Shown here piece by piece: positions 36,701-49,837 of a stretch of 64,000 nt of DNA. Position numbers and translations under genes: made by a program. The notes under the pieces were generated by a model. It saw only the letters and a program-made list of their open reading frames with translations. It did not search any database and was not told the origin of the DNA. Numbering within the stretch: the stretch's first letter is position 1; each line of letters opens with the position of its first letter. The stretch comes from Paramecium sonneborni (lineage: Eukaryota; Ciliophora; Oligohymenophorea; Peniculida; Parameciidae), in NCBI GenBank assembly GCA_905182985.1, contig CAJJDN010000032.1, positions 149,944-213,943 of the forward strand, written 5' to 3'.

Positions 36701-39268
36701 AATCGTTTGAAATATCTTTAACATTAAATTATTCAACTTTTAATGTTTTACCACAGAATTTATGATATGCTTTTTCAAGTTTATCAGATGGAACAATATC
36801 AGCTGGAATTCCTGTTAATAAACATTAAGTTGCCATAAAAAGTTCTAATGAATTTCCAGATGTTTTTTCTTCATCGCTAAGTTCTTAATATGATTTAGCA
36901 TTTTAATTAAATTTAATTTTAGATAATATTAAAACATCATCTTTTTCTGCAAATTCAAAACCATATTGTTCTAACAATTATTCTTATTATGATAATGGTT
37001 CAATTGTAAGCTTATTTAAGAAACAGAATTATTCATATTATTCTTTAACTTCTTCTTCATCAATGCTTAAATATTGTTTATCCAAAGTTTGTTTATAATA
37101 TTATTCTGTTTATAATAAATTACTTTTTTTAAAAATTGTTTTACAAAACATTTTTGGAGCACTCTTAAATGAAGATTAACCAAAAACATAAAAAATATAT
37201 GATAACACTCCTAATAAAATAGGAGGATCTTTTTTAGAAGCAAGTTGATCTAATTTTTAAATCATTCTTTTTGCTATTTCTGCTAATTTATCTTTTGTAC
37301 TTTATGAAGTTGTTGCACTATAATTTTAAAATTATGAAGAAGTCTCTAAAACATATGATTCTAATCCTTATAATGAAACTATCAATACAAATACACAAAC
37401 TAGACCAAATATTAAAGAGGATAATAATGACAAAGCAATTGCTGCTATAAAAAAAGGATCATATTATAAAGGTTAATAAACAATATTATTAGCAATATTT
37501 TATATAGTTGACCAATTTTCATATTTTCCTCTTTATTTTTCTTCTAATGGTTCAAAACCAGGATAAGTAAGATTTTCATTTAATGTTTCATTTTGTTTAA
37601 TAAAATTATCTTTTTAAATAAATATAGCTTCACCAAATGTTGTATTAAAAGTTCTTTTAATTAATTCTTAAATTGTTAATGTTTATCTAGCATTTAAAGC
37701 TGGATTCCAAGGACATAATCCTGGATCTGTACTAACTTAAAAATGCATAAATGTAGGATTTAAAAAAGTAGCTGAAAAGGCAGATAACCACCATGGTTAA
37801 AATGCTGCATATGATGGATTACTAAAAAAGGACCAATAAGTACTATAAGTATGTTGTAATAAATAATGTCCTCCAACATCTAGTCTTACAGCAACATCAG
37901 CAGAACCACTATTATTCATAAATTATTATATCTTAAGCTAAGATTCTTAGTCAAAATTTAAATTTCCAGATATAAATGGATAAGTTTGGAAATATTAAAA
38001 TTCATTAACGCCTTTTATTAAAGGTTTTCCTATATCTTCTAATATATTTGCATAAATTGTGCTTGAATTACCAATTATATTTATAGTTTATAACATATCA
38101 CAAGATTCTTATTCACATAAGTTCATCTAACCTGTACAAGTTTTACCTACCATATCTTTTTAATTTTCTTCTATATAACAATTTTCTTAGACTCTATTTA
38201 AAATTTAAAATCCTGTTGTACAAACAGCTTAGGACTGTGATGAATAATTTAAAAAGTATGATTTTGTTGATTGAATGATTATATCACCACTGAGCATTCT
38301 AATGTTACCTTCAGTGATTAAAAAATGATTCAAAAATAGATTGCCAGTTGATTCAGAATTAAATATAAAACTTTCTGTTTTTATATTTCTCAAATTAATC
38401 TACATTTTTGCTTTAGGTTCTGATGTAGCGTTAAACAATGTATTAATTGCTAACTCCTCTTATCCGAATGCCATTACACATTCAGATTCATATCTACAAA
38501 CAATTTTTAAATTATCAATTTATTTTGGCAGTTGCAAATCAATCATACATGTTCTTTGCTAATTTATATTATAAAATTGATACATCAGCATTTGGATCAT
38601 AAAATGTCAAGTTTGCTACACCTGTGTCTAAAATTTACCCCATTATTCTAAACTCATCAGATCCATTAACTTATTTTCCCATACTACCCTTAGCTTTAAA
38701 ATCAAACTAAAATGTGATTTTGAAATTTTACTTTCAAATAATCATCAGATTGACTCACATTAAGGAAACAATTTCCTACATATATGTCAATATTGGTAAT
38801 ATCTTTTTCAGCACTCCAAGATGAGTTTTTCACTGTTACGAAATATCCCCATGCGAAAAATCCAACTACAAGACCTATAAACAGAAATTATAATATCAGT
38901 CTTGTTAATCTTCGAAGTAAAATCATACCTGAGTATATGCTAAAATACTAATAATTTATACCTCTCTAAACGACTCTCATACTCAGCCTTATTTGTCATT
39001 TTGTTATCTCCTTATTTCTATTGTTTGAATTGAATCATCCATTTATTCAATTAATCCTTGCTTCCTACTAGTTAGGCTTTTATTTTTTAATCATCATTCT
39101 AGATGTATATAACAAATATCTTACTCCAATTTCCCCATATTAGATTAACTCTAAGTCTTCTCTAGGTGTAGGCTTTTCTTTGTAACTTAATAATTCATAT
39201 TCAGCATAGCCGCTTGGATAGACCTTCCCAGTATTGCCAGGGGTCTAATTTTGTTCTGTATTATTCAT
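27810..39268 (-). CDS. Giant multi-pass membrane protein, 3,786 aa, unknown family
   Basis: Four introns near the 5' end (26, 22, 25, 25 nt) lead into one exon of about 10.7 kb; the total closes at 3,787 codons. I scanned the last 2.77 kb and found no in-frame TGA. Order: a cytoplasmic proline/glutamine-rich N-terminus (~110 residues); TM1 (FLFIGLVVGFFAWGYF); a ~500-residue cysteine-containing, N-glycosylation-rich ectodomain (KTCTGQMNLCEQESCD); TM2 (LSLLSSLIFGLVCVFVLIVS); a ~400-residue loop; at least four more TMs around 35.7-36.3 kb (LVLGILLAYYAIITFLF, ILAFSVFFYFGLIIVWLLLG); then about 2,600 residues of helical, solenoid-like sequence with an 18-glutamine tract. It ends in a hydrophobic alanine/glycine-rich segment (IPGTFAAIVNAALPMIGGLG). 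I recognise no domain. Confidence 0.9.
30687..30740. repeat. (TTA)n microsatellite encoding 18 glutamines
   Basis: Seventeen TTA triplets and one TTG on the plus strand. On the minus strand, in frame with the giant gene, they read TAA and CAA, i.e. Q18. With this genetic code a plain AT trinucleotide repeat becomes a polyglutamine tract. Confidence 0.85.
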
Positions 39269-40721
39269 ATCTAATCAAATATTTATTTTAATAATGAAAA
39301 AGAAGAGCAAAGATTGTTGGTTATATAATGTTAATAATTTTTAGCGTTACAAACTTCTCTTTTATATTAAATTAATTAATTAGAATATATAATTAAAATT
39401 TATTGAGTTATTAATTAACATATCGTTTTAATTTTGATATTGTTGATTAAGCTTACCTTCAGCTATCAAACAATAATAATCTAATATTGCTTAAATATAT
39501 ATTTAATATTTAAAATCACATTTTATTTAATTCTTGTAAACTTCAATTTAATTTTTTTTGTTTATATTTTTAATGGTTCAAATTCATTAATCCATCATTT
39601 TATAAAACTGATAAATTTTTTATGCACTATTTAGAATAAATTATACTTTACAATTATAAATTTGAGTACCAAGTTTTCAAATTTGGGGGTGGTGATATAT
39701 ATTTAAAATTAGATTTTTTTGTTTTACATTAAAATTTCAAAAGTAGTTTTTCTTTTTACTAATCAAAAAATATTAAAACAAGTAATATACAATCTTAGGA
39801 TGATTTTTTTCATCTATAACTTTAAATCTAAATTAATTATTCAAGATATAAAGATTTTTAAAGTTAATTATCTTAAGTTCAAGCGCTATTTATTTGATGT
39901 TTGGATTTATTATTAACCTTAATAAATTTTAAGATGATCTCGCTAAGAAAATGAATATTTGATTAATTTTCAAAATTCATTTATAAAATATAATATTTTA
40001 TATTCCAAATTTTTATAATTTTTTAATTCATAAAGCAAAAAAGTAAATGCTAGAGACTTATTAAAGTATTCTTATAATCTAAAATAAATCTAAAAACTAA
40101 TTATTAGAAATAATTTATATTAATTTAATGAACTTTAAACTTACAAATATTATTCTAAATTGAAACAGTTCACAGGTCTTCTTTATTTTCATATTTCTAG
40201 AAGAGGGTCATCATTAATTTTACATTTATAATTATACATATAAATTAAAGCTGAAACAAACAACTTAAGTTACTAAAATTATGCAGTCCATAAGAAAAAC
40301 TTAAATCAATGATCCTTCGCTTCATAAATATTTTTTTTAAATAAAAAACTGATAGTAAAATTTTGTAATATACTAAAGAATTTAAGTAACCATTTATTAG
40401 ATAAACCTTTAGAGATTTAAAGACTATGTTTTTTGGAACTCAAAGAAAATAAACTTAAAAGAAATTAAAAAACTTTTACACAGAATTATTTAGTAAATAA
40501 TTCTTGGTCTTACAAAGATTTTATATGAAAATTTGAAAGAAAATTAGCCTGATTATATAAAAGAGACTGTAGATTGTGCCCACATATATATCTGAAATAT
40601 TTCGAGACTTAGCCATTGATGATAAAAAATAATTATTAATTAAATTTATTAATATATATATTGATATTTTAAATAAATTACATAATTTTTCAATAATTAT
40701 TAGTTTAAATAAAATTAAAAA
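39269..40721. other. Long AT-rich stretch with no gene recognised
   Basis: About 1.45 kb between the divergent giant gene and the casein kinase gene. It should hold both promoters. No gene or structured RNA was seen. Confidence 0.45.
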
Positions 40722-41981
40722 ATGCTGCAATTTGATTAAGAGAAACCAATAGGAAATTAATATAAAATTACAAGTAAGCTTGGAAGTGGATCATTTGGGG
40801 AAGTGTTCAAAGGAGTTAACACTGAAACTAATGAGATAGTAGCTATAAAATTGGTAAAATTTGAATTTGATTAACCTTAATTAGGAAAGTTAAGAAGCTC
40901 AAATGCCTTAAATTAAACATGAATTTTAAATTTTATCAGCAATTTAAGGGAATGGTATATTTTATTTCTTTTCTTAAGGTATTCCAAAAGTACATTGGTT
41001 TGGGTAATGGGAAGATAAAACTGTGATGGTTATGGAATTATTGGGCTACAATTTAGAATAGCTGTTCAATTTAGTGAACAGGAGATTTGAATTAAAGACC
41101 ATGTTAATGCTTATTGATTAAATGGTATTCTAATGAAAAAGATCAATTAGTTTTTAGATAGATATTATATCTCTCCTCCATTCTAAAGGATATTTATATC
41201 GTGATGTAAAACCAGAAAATTTCCTGATGGGGATAAATAAAAAATACAATACCATCTATATCATTGATTTTGGTTTGTCAAAAAAATATAAGGACAAAAA
41301 GACAGGTGAGCACATTCCTTACAAAGAAAATAAAGGATTGATTGGAACTGCTAGATATGTCAGTCTTAACACTCATCTTGGAATAGGTATTCATTTTGTT
41401 ATAAGTATAGAATAAAGCAGGAGAGATGATATGGAATCTTTGGGATATTTATGGTTATATTGTCTAAAGGGATCTTTACCATGGCAAGGACTTGATGTTA
41501 CTAGTCGGGATGAGAAATATGAATTGATTAAAACAATCAAATAAACTATTTCTATTGAAGATCTATGTCATGGACTGCCAAATGAATTTGTAAAGTACTT
41601 TCAACATTGTAGACAACTTAAATTTGATGAAGAACCTGATTACAAGAGGTTTAAAATGTTATTTAGGGATTTATTCTTCAAATTAGATTTTATATGGGAT
41701 TACTAATTCGACTGGATTGAATCGCTCTAATAAGAATAAATATAATCCATCATGCATACTAAATTAAGCAAAAACTCTTTATCAAGTCTTAAAGGAGGAA
41801 GTATTTAAATTTTTAGTATTCAGGTTAAATATTAAAAACAGATGAAGAAGATGAAGTTTAAGAAAAAATTGAATTCAAAATTGGAGGGGATTCGTAATTG
41901 AACTTAAAAAATGTCAAACCTATAATAAATTTAGATAAACTTATCAGCAAACCAAATTTATTTGAAAGCATCTTCAAATGA
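40722..41981 (+). CDS. Casein kinase 1 family serine/threonine kinase
   Basis: Five introns (31, 24, 33, 24, 26 nt) give 373 residues. Motifs in order: glycine loop [37 protein letters not shown] (typical CK1 core), LLGYNLEQLF, catalytic loop [43 protein letters not shown] and GSLPWQG. The threonine/serine CK1 signature around the activation loop and the RRDD(L/M)ES box identify the family. The C-terminal 80 residues are a charged tail ([16 protein letters not shown]), the region that regulates CK1 activity in other organisms. CK1 genes are numerous in ciliates, so this is one of many paralogues; its specific substrate cannot be inferred. Confidence 0.95.
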
Positions 41982-42693
41982 TTATAATATTAAATTGATG
42001 AATCATATGTTACAAATAACTGATATATTAATTAAAGAAATCTGATCTGTTATTTCTTGGTATATTATTTTTTTATTGATTAAATATTTTATCTAAATGA
42101 TACATCAATTCTAATGGGAGAAACATTGTTTTAAATAGTTGTATGATCTCAAATATAATTATCTTAATGATTTTACTAAATAAAATTAAAAGAATGTAAA
42201 TATTCAAAATTTATGATTTTCAAATTTTGTTATAATTATTTCATCATCTTTGATTTCTTATAATGTTTAAATTTAAACATAATTAAATCTATTCATTATG
42301 AGAACTTCATTTCAATTTTAAAAATATTCCAATCTAATTAATTTATTTTATATTTTTTTTATGGAATAATTATCAAATAAAAAATTATGGATTATAAATA
42401 TGAATTAAATTTTATATGATAAATTAATCTTAAGTAACTCCATTCTAATTTTTTTTTGGAAATCTGGCAATATTTCTGTTTAATTAAATTGTTCAGTAAT
42501 TTTTTTTTCAAAATAAAAATTATTACAAGGAAACTTAAAATCTTTTAAAAATATCATTTAGGATTATAAATATATCATTTAATTTGATACTTAAAACAAA
42601 AATATTTGAGAAATATTTTCTGATAATAAAAATTTTTATTGATAAAAATATAGGTTAATTAATTCCTATTTTATATTAATATACTAATAAACT
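41982..42693. other. Convergent AT-rich spacer
   Basis: About 0.7 kb between two convergent genes, with no recognised feature. Confidence 0.4.
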
Positions 42694-43779
42694 TCATTAT
42701 TTTTTTGGACTCTGTTAATTATTATTTTTATTATTTAATTATTTCTTTTGTTAAAATTTGTTGTTTTAATGATTTTATGTCTAAGGTCTATTGTAATTGG
42801 AAGTCTAATAAAAACCAGGGTTATTAGAAGTTTATTATTGCTGTTATTGAAATTATTATTATTATTATTACTATTATTATGGTAATGACTATTATTGTAA
42901 TTGTTGCTATTAATTCCAAAATGTAGGTTAGGCTATAATTATAGTAAAATATACCAACTCCATACCAAGGACTTTAATAATAATATGCACATTATTAATA
43001 ATATTGATTTTGAAACTATTACTATTTTCTTCTTTAATAAGAGGCAACAGAGAAAGTGAATGGCATAGATTCAAATACACTAATATATTCTTAAAACTAG
43101 ATGGCAAAATTTGGATTAGAATCTCTTTCATTTCTCTTTCTTTTCTAAAAAAATATAAATAATATAAATTACTTCTGAATTATCTAATTCTTTAAAAGTC
43201 TTTAACATACAGCTTTTTTAAGGTTAATTTTGAAAGGCAGAATAGATAATATCTCCATTTTCAATTTAAGTACAATCAATCAATTCGTGAATACACTTTC
43301 CACTTGATTATTGAATTGAACTTAATTCGCTATATGGTAAATCTCTTACGAAAACCTTTTGTTTATAGGATTATTACCCATTCAATTTGAAATGATCCAA
43401 ACCATTTATTCTCCTCTGCCCAATACATAAAATGCATATTTTCTCTAAAATTACTAACAATTTTAGCCAAACCTATAAAATGGGATGTTTAGGTAACATT
43501 AAATAATAAATAAACAGGACGAGTCGCATCATTTAATTTCTAATTATTACGACTTGAACTAAAGAATTTATTATATAACTACCTAGTCCAAATACCATAT
43601 TTAATAGCACGATGAACATTATCTTTAGTTGGAGCACGTATCAAAAAATAAGTTGCTTCTTGTTCAAGGGGTTGATGAATATTTTGAAGACATTTAAATG
43701 TTTTAGTTACTTCTTCAAAATTTTCATAATTATCTAAATATTATGCCTCTGGTTATGGACAAATAGGATTTGTTTGCAT
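42694..43779 (-). CDS. YTH-domain m6A RNA reader with glutamine-rich tail
   Basis: Introns of 22, 28 and 22 nt give 337 residues. The N-terminal ~210 residues are a YTH domain: TYFLIRAPTKDNVHRAIKYG, IWTR (first cage tryptophan), RPVYLLFNVTQTSHFIGLAK, MYWAEENKWFGSFQIEW, VFVRDLPYSEL, then the late GKCIHELIDCTQIENGD. YTH proteins bind N6-methyladenosine through an aromatic cage; the tryptophans needed are present. The C-terminal ~120 residues are low-complexity, rich in Q, N, Y and P (a run of eight Q, then QQQQQ), a prion-like layout comparable to YTHDF proteins where the disordered part precedes the domain; here it follows it. It is divergent from SmF, only 31 bp away. Confidence 0.93.
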
Positions 43780-43810
43780 ATTAATATATTATTTATTTAA
43801 ATATTAATTC

Positions 43811-44132
43811 ATGGATGTATATTTATCATTTATTCACTTTAGACTGTTTCAGATATCAATCCAAGACCTTTCCTTGAAGAAATTACAAGAAAATAGATCA
43901 TTGTTAGATTAAAATGGGGATGGGAATTAAGAGGTAATATTAATCATTTAATATTAGGTGTTCTAAAAAGCTCTGATTAATACATGAATTTACACGTAAT
44001 ATTATATGTATAATAATATAGATGTTAAATACAGAAGAATATGTTGATGGAAAGAGTAGAGGAATTTTAGGTGAAGTTTTGGTTAGATGTAATAATGTTT
44101 TGTACATTCGATAATGTCCTGATGAAAAATGA
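43811..44132 (+). CDS. SNRPF: Sm protein F (snRNP core)
   Basis: Introns of 26, 24 and 26 nt leave 81 residues; human SmF has 86. Sequence follows Sm[23 protein letters not shown] (Sm1 start), [25 protein letters not shown], then Sm2 [14 protein letters not shown]. SmF is one of seven proteins that form a ring on the Sm site of U1, U2, U4 and U5 snRNAs, including the U1 gene at 6.5 kb in this window. The first intron lies directly after the second codon (MD). An intron in the RG|V position and another after MNLH split the short protein into four exons. Confidence 0.96.
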
Positions 44133-44389
44133 TCCTAAATTTATATTAAAATGCATTAAATTTTAGATATCTTAAAGAATTTTAAATAGCTTTCTTATTA
44201 GAAATAAATGATTATTATGATATTCAAACTTGATATAAATGATTTTAGATAATTATTGTAAATTCAATAATTTAAATGGCTCTAAACACATCACCTTAGT
44301 CTTAAATTTATTTTCATATTCTAAAATTTCGATACTTTTTTTATATAAAATTTTCATTCTTTATAAAATAATTTTATTTCTATCGAGCA

Positions 44390-46345
44390 ATGCAAACATT
44401 TAATTTGATCATTCCAAAGTTTATGTCTTATTCTGGAGAATTTTTTTTAATGGAAGAATAATATTAAGATAAAATTGATAGATATTTCGCCCTTAAATTG
44501 TCAAGCAAATATAAAAAAGAATATTTATTCGAAGAGTTTGAAAAAAAGGATTAATTCTAATAATTAAGATTATTTCGTCATTATGTAAAGATGATTGACA
44601 ACAATAATAATAATTAATATTATCTTTTTAGATATGTACAAGGAAATACTCTTTAAGAATTAATAGATAAGCATAGATCACAAGTAAATTCAATAGACTA
44701 AAAAACTATTAATATATATTTTACTTAATTATTAGAGGCATTATACGAATTACATAAATTAAATATACTTGGTAGAATATTTTCAGTTGAAAATATTCTT
44801 GAAAATAATGGAAATTTAATCTTAATGGATTTTGGATTAGGACCAGAAATATAATAAAATCATTTAAATATTTTAGCACCACCAGAATTAATAAAAAATT
44901 TTGATAACTAAAATATGGATATTTTATTTTAACATGGTTTAAAAGTTGATTCATGGTTATTAGGTGCATTTTTATATCATTTGGTGAAATTGAGACCAAT
45001 AACTTCTATTGAGGATATTAATTAGCCTAAAAAAATGATTATTTTATTAGATGTTAATCGTTATTGTGATCATATTAAAGAAAAGAGAAAAATCTATTAA
45101 AATATAAATATATAATCTTAAATACACAACCAAGATTTAATTAATTTAATAAATGGATTATTAACTTATGATGTTCAAAAACGAATGTCCTTTTTAGATA
45201 TCTATTAAAGTGATTATGTAAAAAATTTAAATTTGCAATAATACTAAAAATTTTTCGAATTTTATAGATAATTTAATGAAACTTAAATTTAAGAATCTTT
45301 AAGGATTAGAATGGGTATTTCATCATCTATTCTTATAAATACTTAAATTATAGAATAGCATAAAAAGAATGAATAAAATTTGTAATAATTTAATTTATTA
45401 AATAAGATAATAATAAAGAGAAGTCAATAATCCATAAAAAACACCATCAAATGATTCTGGTATATCTGAAGGGAAACTTGTTGAGCTTCCTTATATGGCT
45501 TCTTAAATTTAAGTAAATTAGTATAATCTTCATAGGATTCTATATATTATGAAATCTGGAAAGAGATCAATATGGAATAGTTTCTCTATTTTATTCTAAA
45601 TGATACAGCTGATTAAATTAATTAAGAATATCCATAAGAGTATTATAAACTTTCAAGAATTGTTTAATATATATTAAAAAAGCTAAGTTTTTTAGTTTTA
45701 CAAGATTTTTTTGCCAAACTAAAATCAACTCATTATCCTTGGAAGGAAAATAAAAAATAAGAATGGACTAATTTTTAATAGGAATATAAATTTCAATTTT
45801 TGAAACATAGTATAATAGGAACTATGAATAAGTTAATTGAATCCATGAAAAAAATTTAAGAGGAATTGGAGAAAAATAAAAATTAAATTTTCAGTTATCT
45901 TAATCAAAATAATTATGAACCTTAACTCATAAAAGAGGTTGAATTTATAATTTAGGAAAAAAAGAATTTTAATTAAAATAATAATGTGTCTTAATTTAAT
46001 ATTTTTTCAGATTAATATAAATAAGATGATTGGTCTAAGAGATATAAGGTGATCATAATTGATCTATATTAATATTTTTAAAAAAAAAAAGATATAGAAA
46101 GATTCAATTATAAATAAAAATACAGTCAAATTTAATTAAAGATTTTATTTTGTATGCTCATAGATAAATTATTTTCACTCGAAAATATAAACAAAAAATT
46201 TAAAAATATCAAACCTAAAGATAATAAAAAGATTAATCCAGATGATATTTATTGCTTTATATAGTCAAAAGATAACTATGAACTGCAATATGAAGAGATT
46301 GAGTATTAAGTGAAAATTAATTTTCCAAATGAATTTTAATAATGA
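44390..46345 (+). CDS. Pseudokinase, first of a tandem pair
   Basis: Introns of 25 and 23 nt give 635 residues. A kinase-like N-terminal domain is visible: FALKLSSK (beta-3 lysine kept), LLEALYELHKLNILGRIFSVENIL where the catalytic HRD is expected, then LMDFGLGPEI (DFG kept), ILAPPEL (APE-like) and SWLLGAFLYHL. The catalytic aspartate of HRD is replaced (LGRIFSVEN), so phosphotransfer is unlikely. The C-terminal ~330 residues are helical and unrecognised (YYKLSRIVQYILKKLSFLVL). The first start is internal to sequence that lacks a glycine-rich loop; an N-terminal exon could be missing. The paralogue begins 44 bp downstream. Role is probably scaffolding or regulation of another kinase, by analogy only. 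Confidence 0.8.
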
Positions 46346-46388
46346 ATTATCTATTTAAATATTTATATATCAAAAATAAAATTAAAAA

Positions 46389-48171
46389 ATGAATTAACAA
46401 ATCGCAATTCTTTATCAGCTTCAGGAAACAGGTTCAGGAAAGTTATATCTTGCAGAAGAGAAAGTTTAAAATAATGTTTCAATAAAATATTATGCATTTG
46501 ATTTATAATAACTTTAGAATAAAGGATATTTAATAGAAGAAGATAAATTTGTGAAAAAATCTAAAAAACGAAGTTATTTTAGAAACTATTTGAAGATGCA
46601 TTTGAATCCTCCTTTATTTTTATTTGAGCATTATTTAGATGGTGATTTCTTAGATTAAAAAATAATTGAGAATTTCAGAAACAAAAAATCATTTGAAAAA
46701 ACTGAAATATAATCCTATTTAAAACAGCTATTAGAAGCCTTATTTTAACTTCATTAAACTTCAATCCCAGGAAGATTATTTTCAGTCTAAAATATTCTAC
46801 TTATAAAATCAACTTAAAAAATTGTTCTAATGGATTTTGGATTTGGTCCTAATATTAAACAGGATAATTTAGATATTTTAGCACCCCCAGAATTTTTGGA
46901 AAAATTAATTCAAAAAAATAGTATAAATTTTTTATAATGTAGGTGATAATTTATTGGAATTTGATCTAAAATTTGATTCTTGGTTAGTAGGAGCATTCTT
47001 ATATAACTTAATAAAACTGAGATCAATAAATTATTTTGAAGGAAAATTAAATTACTAAGATCGTTGTAAATATGATTAATTAGAACAATATTATGAATAT
47101 TTAAAAAAAATTGAATTTATTGAATGTAAAACTTAGAGATACAATCCAATATTATGTGAATTTGTATAGAGTTTATTGACATGCAATAAAGACAAAAGAT
47201 TATCGTTTTTTGATATCTATTAACATCCTTATGTTAGAAGTCTTTAAATTGATGGAATAAAAGAATATGAAGATTTTTATTCAAAATAAAAAGATATTAT
47301 TGATTACTTCAAAATAGCGATAGAGAGTGATAAATTAAATATGCCACTAGATTCTTACAACAATTCTAATTAATCTTCAGCATCTAATTCCTCTTAAAAT
47401 AGTAGGTAAACTTAACAATAAAGAGTAAAAATAACTGAAATAATTTAATCTCTTGATTATTGCAGTGTCATTATGAAATAACCTTTTTTTTCTAATAAAA
47501 GATTTGATAGCTTTTGGCTTAAAATTTAATTAGATTATTTGAAATGTTATATATTAGCTGATACAGAACAGAAAATACTAAGTTTATTTCCAAAATATAA
47601 ATTACCCTTTGATTAAGTTATTGCATATTATATTAAGAAAATGCATTATCTTGTTTTAAAAGAAATAAATTTTTATTTGAATTCAGATACTTATCAAAAT
47701 AAATCTGATCAAGATTGGGAGAGCTTTTTATTATAATATTAAAAAGAATTATTAAAACAAGAAGAAGTTATTTAATATTTAGAAAATTTAAAAAAAGACT
47801 TAATATCTATATTTAATTTGCATTGTAATTTAAGAGATTAATCTAAAATTCCTGAAAAACTAAGAACATTTATACATGATGATCAATCTAGAAATCTTAA
47901 TATTAATATAAGTTCTATAGAATTTTATGTATAAGGTTATTCAGAAGCTGTTGATTTGTTACGATAAAATATATATTAATTAATAATATCAGATGAAAAA
48001 AATTAAGAATTATTTAAGTTCATGAATTAAATTAGCCTTTGTGTATCAATTACTACTTCTTTTAATTAAGAAACATTCTAGGAATAATTTTAAGGACTGT
48101 ATAAGGAAAATGAAACAGTTAAACCTAAAGATCTAGTAAATTATATTAAATTTGGAGATTAAAAGAAATGA
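46389..48171 (+). CDS. Pseudokinase, second of a tandem pair
   Basis: One 22-nt intron gives 586 residues. It matches the upstream gene through the kinase-like domain: LLEALFQLHQTSIPGRLFSVQNIL, LMDFGFGPNI, ILAPPEF, FDSWLVGAFLYNLIKLR. A glycine-loop-like ETGSGKLYLAEE is present, but the beta-3 lysine appears lost (YYAFDL) as well as the HRD aspartate. After a serine/asparagine linker (SNQSSASNSSQNSRQTQ) the C-terminal half is again helical, resembling the paralogue (YCSVIMKQPFFSNKRFDSFW, YYIKKMHYLVLKEINFYLN). Both losses argue for a non-catalytic protein. The tandem arrangement points to local duplication followed by divergence. Confidence 0.82.
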
Positions 48172-48529
48172 AATATAAATACATTTATAAAATAAAAAAA
48201 TTATTTATAATCAGAATATAATCTAATTATTTGCAGATTAGTTGATATTAAATCTTTATAACAATAGTAATTTTTTAAAGTTGGCTAACATAATTATATA
48301 AATATATTTATATATATATATATATATATATAGAATCTGAATAATAAAAAATTTAAGCTGATAAATATAAATAGAAATTGTGCAACAGACAATGTTATAA
48401 AGATAGGAATGAAAAATAATTAATAAAATTGAGGAATGGATAAAATAAATTGTTGTTACTCTAAGAAGAGTTAAAGATTTATATATTATATAATCAGATG
48501 AGATCTAAGTAAATCTCATGTTTGGTTGT
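48172..48529. other. Spacer with (TA)n repeat
   Basis: About 360 bp between convergent genes. It contains a TA dinucleotide run at about 48309-48332 and otherwise nothing recognised. Confidence 0.5.
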
Positions 48530-48715
48530 TCAATCTAGAGAGTTTAAGAACTCTTCAAGGTCTTGTTGAAATTCAATTGTAGAATCAACTTAATCGAAAT
48601 TCTTACTCATCGGGTTTTAAGCTTCTGCTCTTATAGTTTCGATAAAGCAAACATCCTCTTCAACCGAACTCTCTGATTTAGCGAATTCATTTTTTTAGCA
48701 AATTGGATATATCAT
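48530..48715 (-). CDS. Small acidic protein, 61 aa
   Basis: Starts MIYPICQKNEFAKSE and ends QQDLEEFLNSLD. Base composition changes here from AT-rich spacer to balanced coding sequence, and the frame is clean. The product is acidic and helical (SSVEEDVCFIETIRAEAQ). No family recognised. Another small exon could lie upstream. It shares its orientation with the kinase gene 150 bp upstream. Confidence 0.6.
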
Positions 48716-48864
48716 TTTAACCAGTGTGGGTCTTAAGAGGGATGACATAAATAAATAATTATTTTAATATCAAATCACAAGTTTTTCTTCATCTAAAAGA
48801 GTGGTGAAATAGAACTTTTTTTAGATGATATAAATAATGTATTAAATGATTTATATATTATTAA

Positions 48865-49778
<914 letters not shown>

Positions 49779-49837
49779 TTTTAATATATATTATTCATTA
49801 TTTAAATTAAGTTAATAGCATAAATATTATATGATAA

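Noticed and set aside
38341..38562. Plus-strand 73-codon frame
   Set aside because: It is antisense to the ectodomain of the giant membrane protein.
38780..38980. Separate start of the giant gene at ATG 38980 and an overlapping small gene upstream
   Set aside because: A 22-nt intron joins the upstream exon in frame to the first TM segment, giving one gene with exact frame closure.
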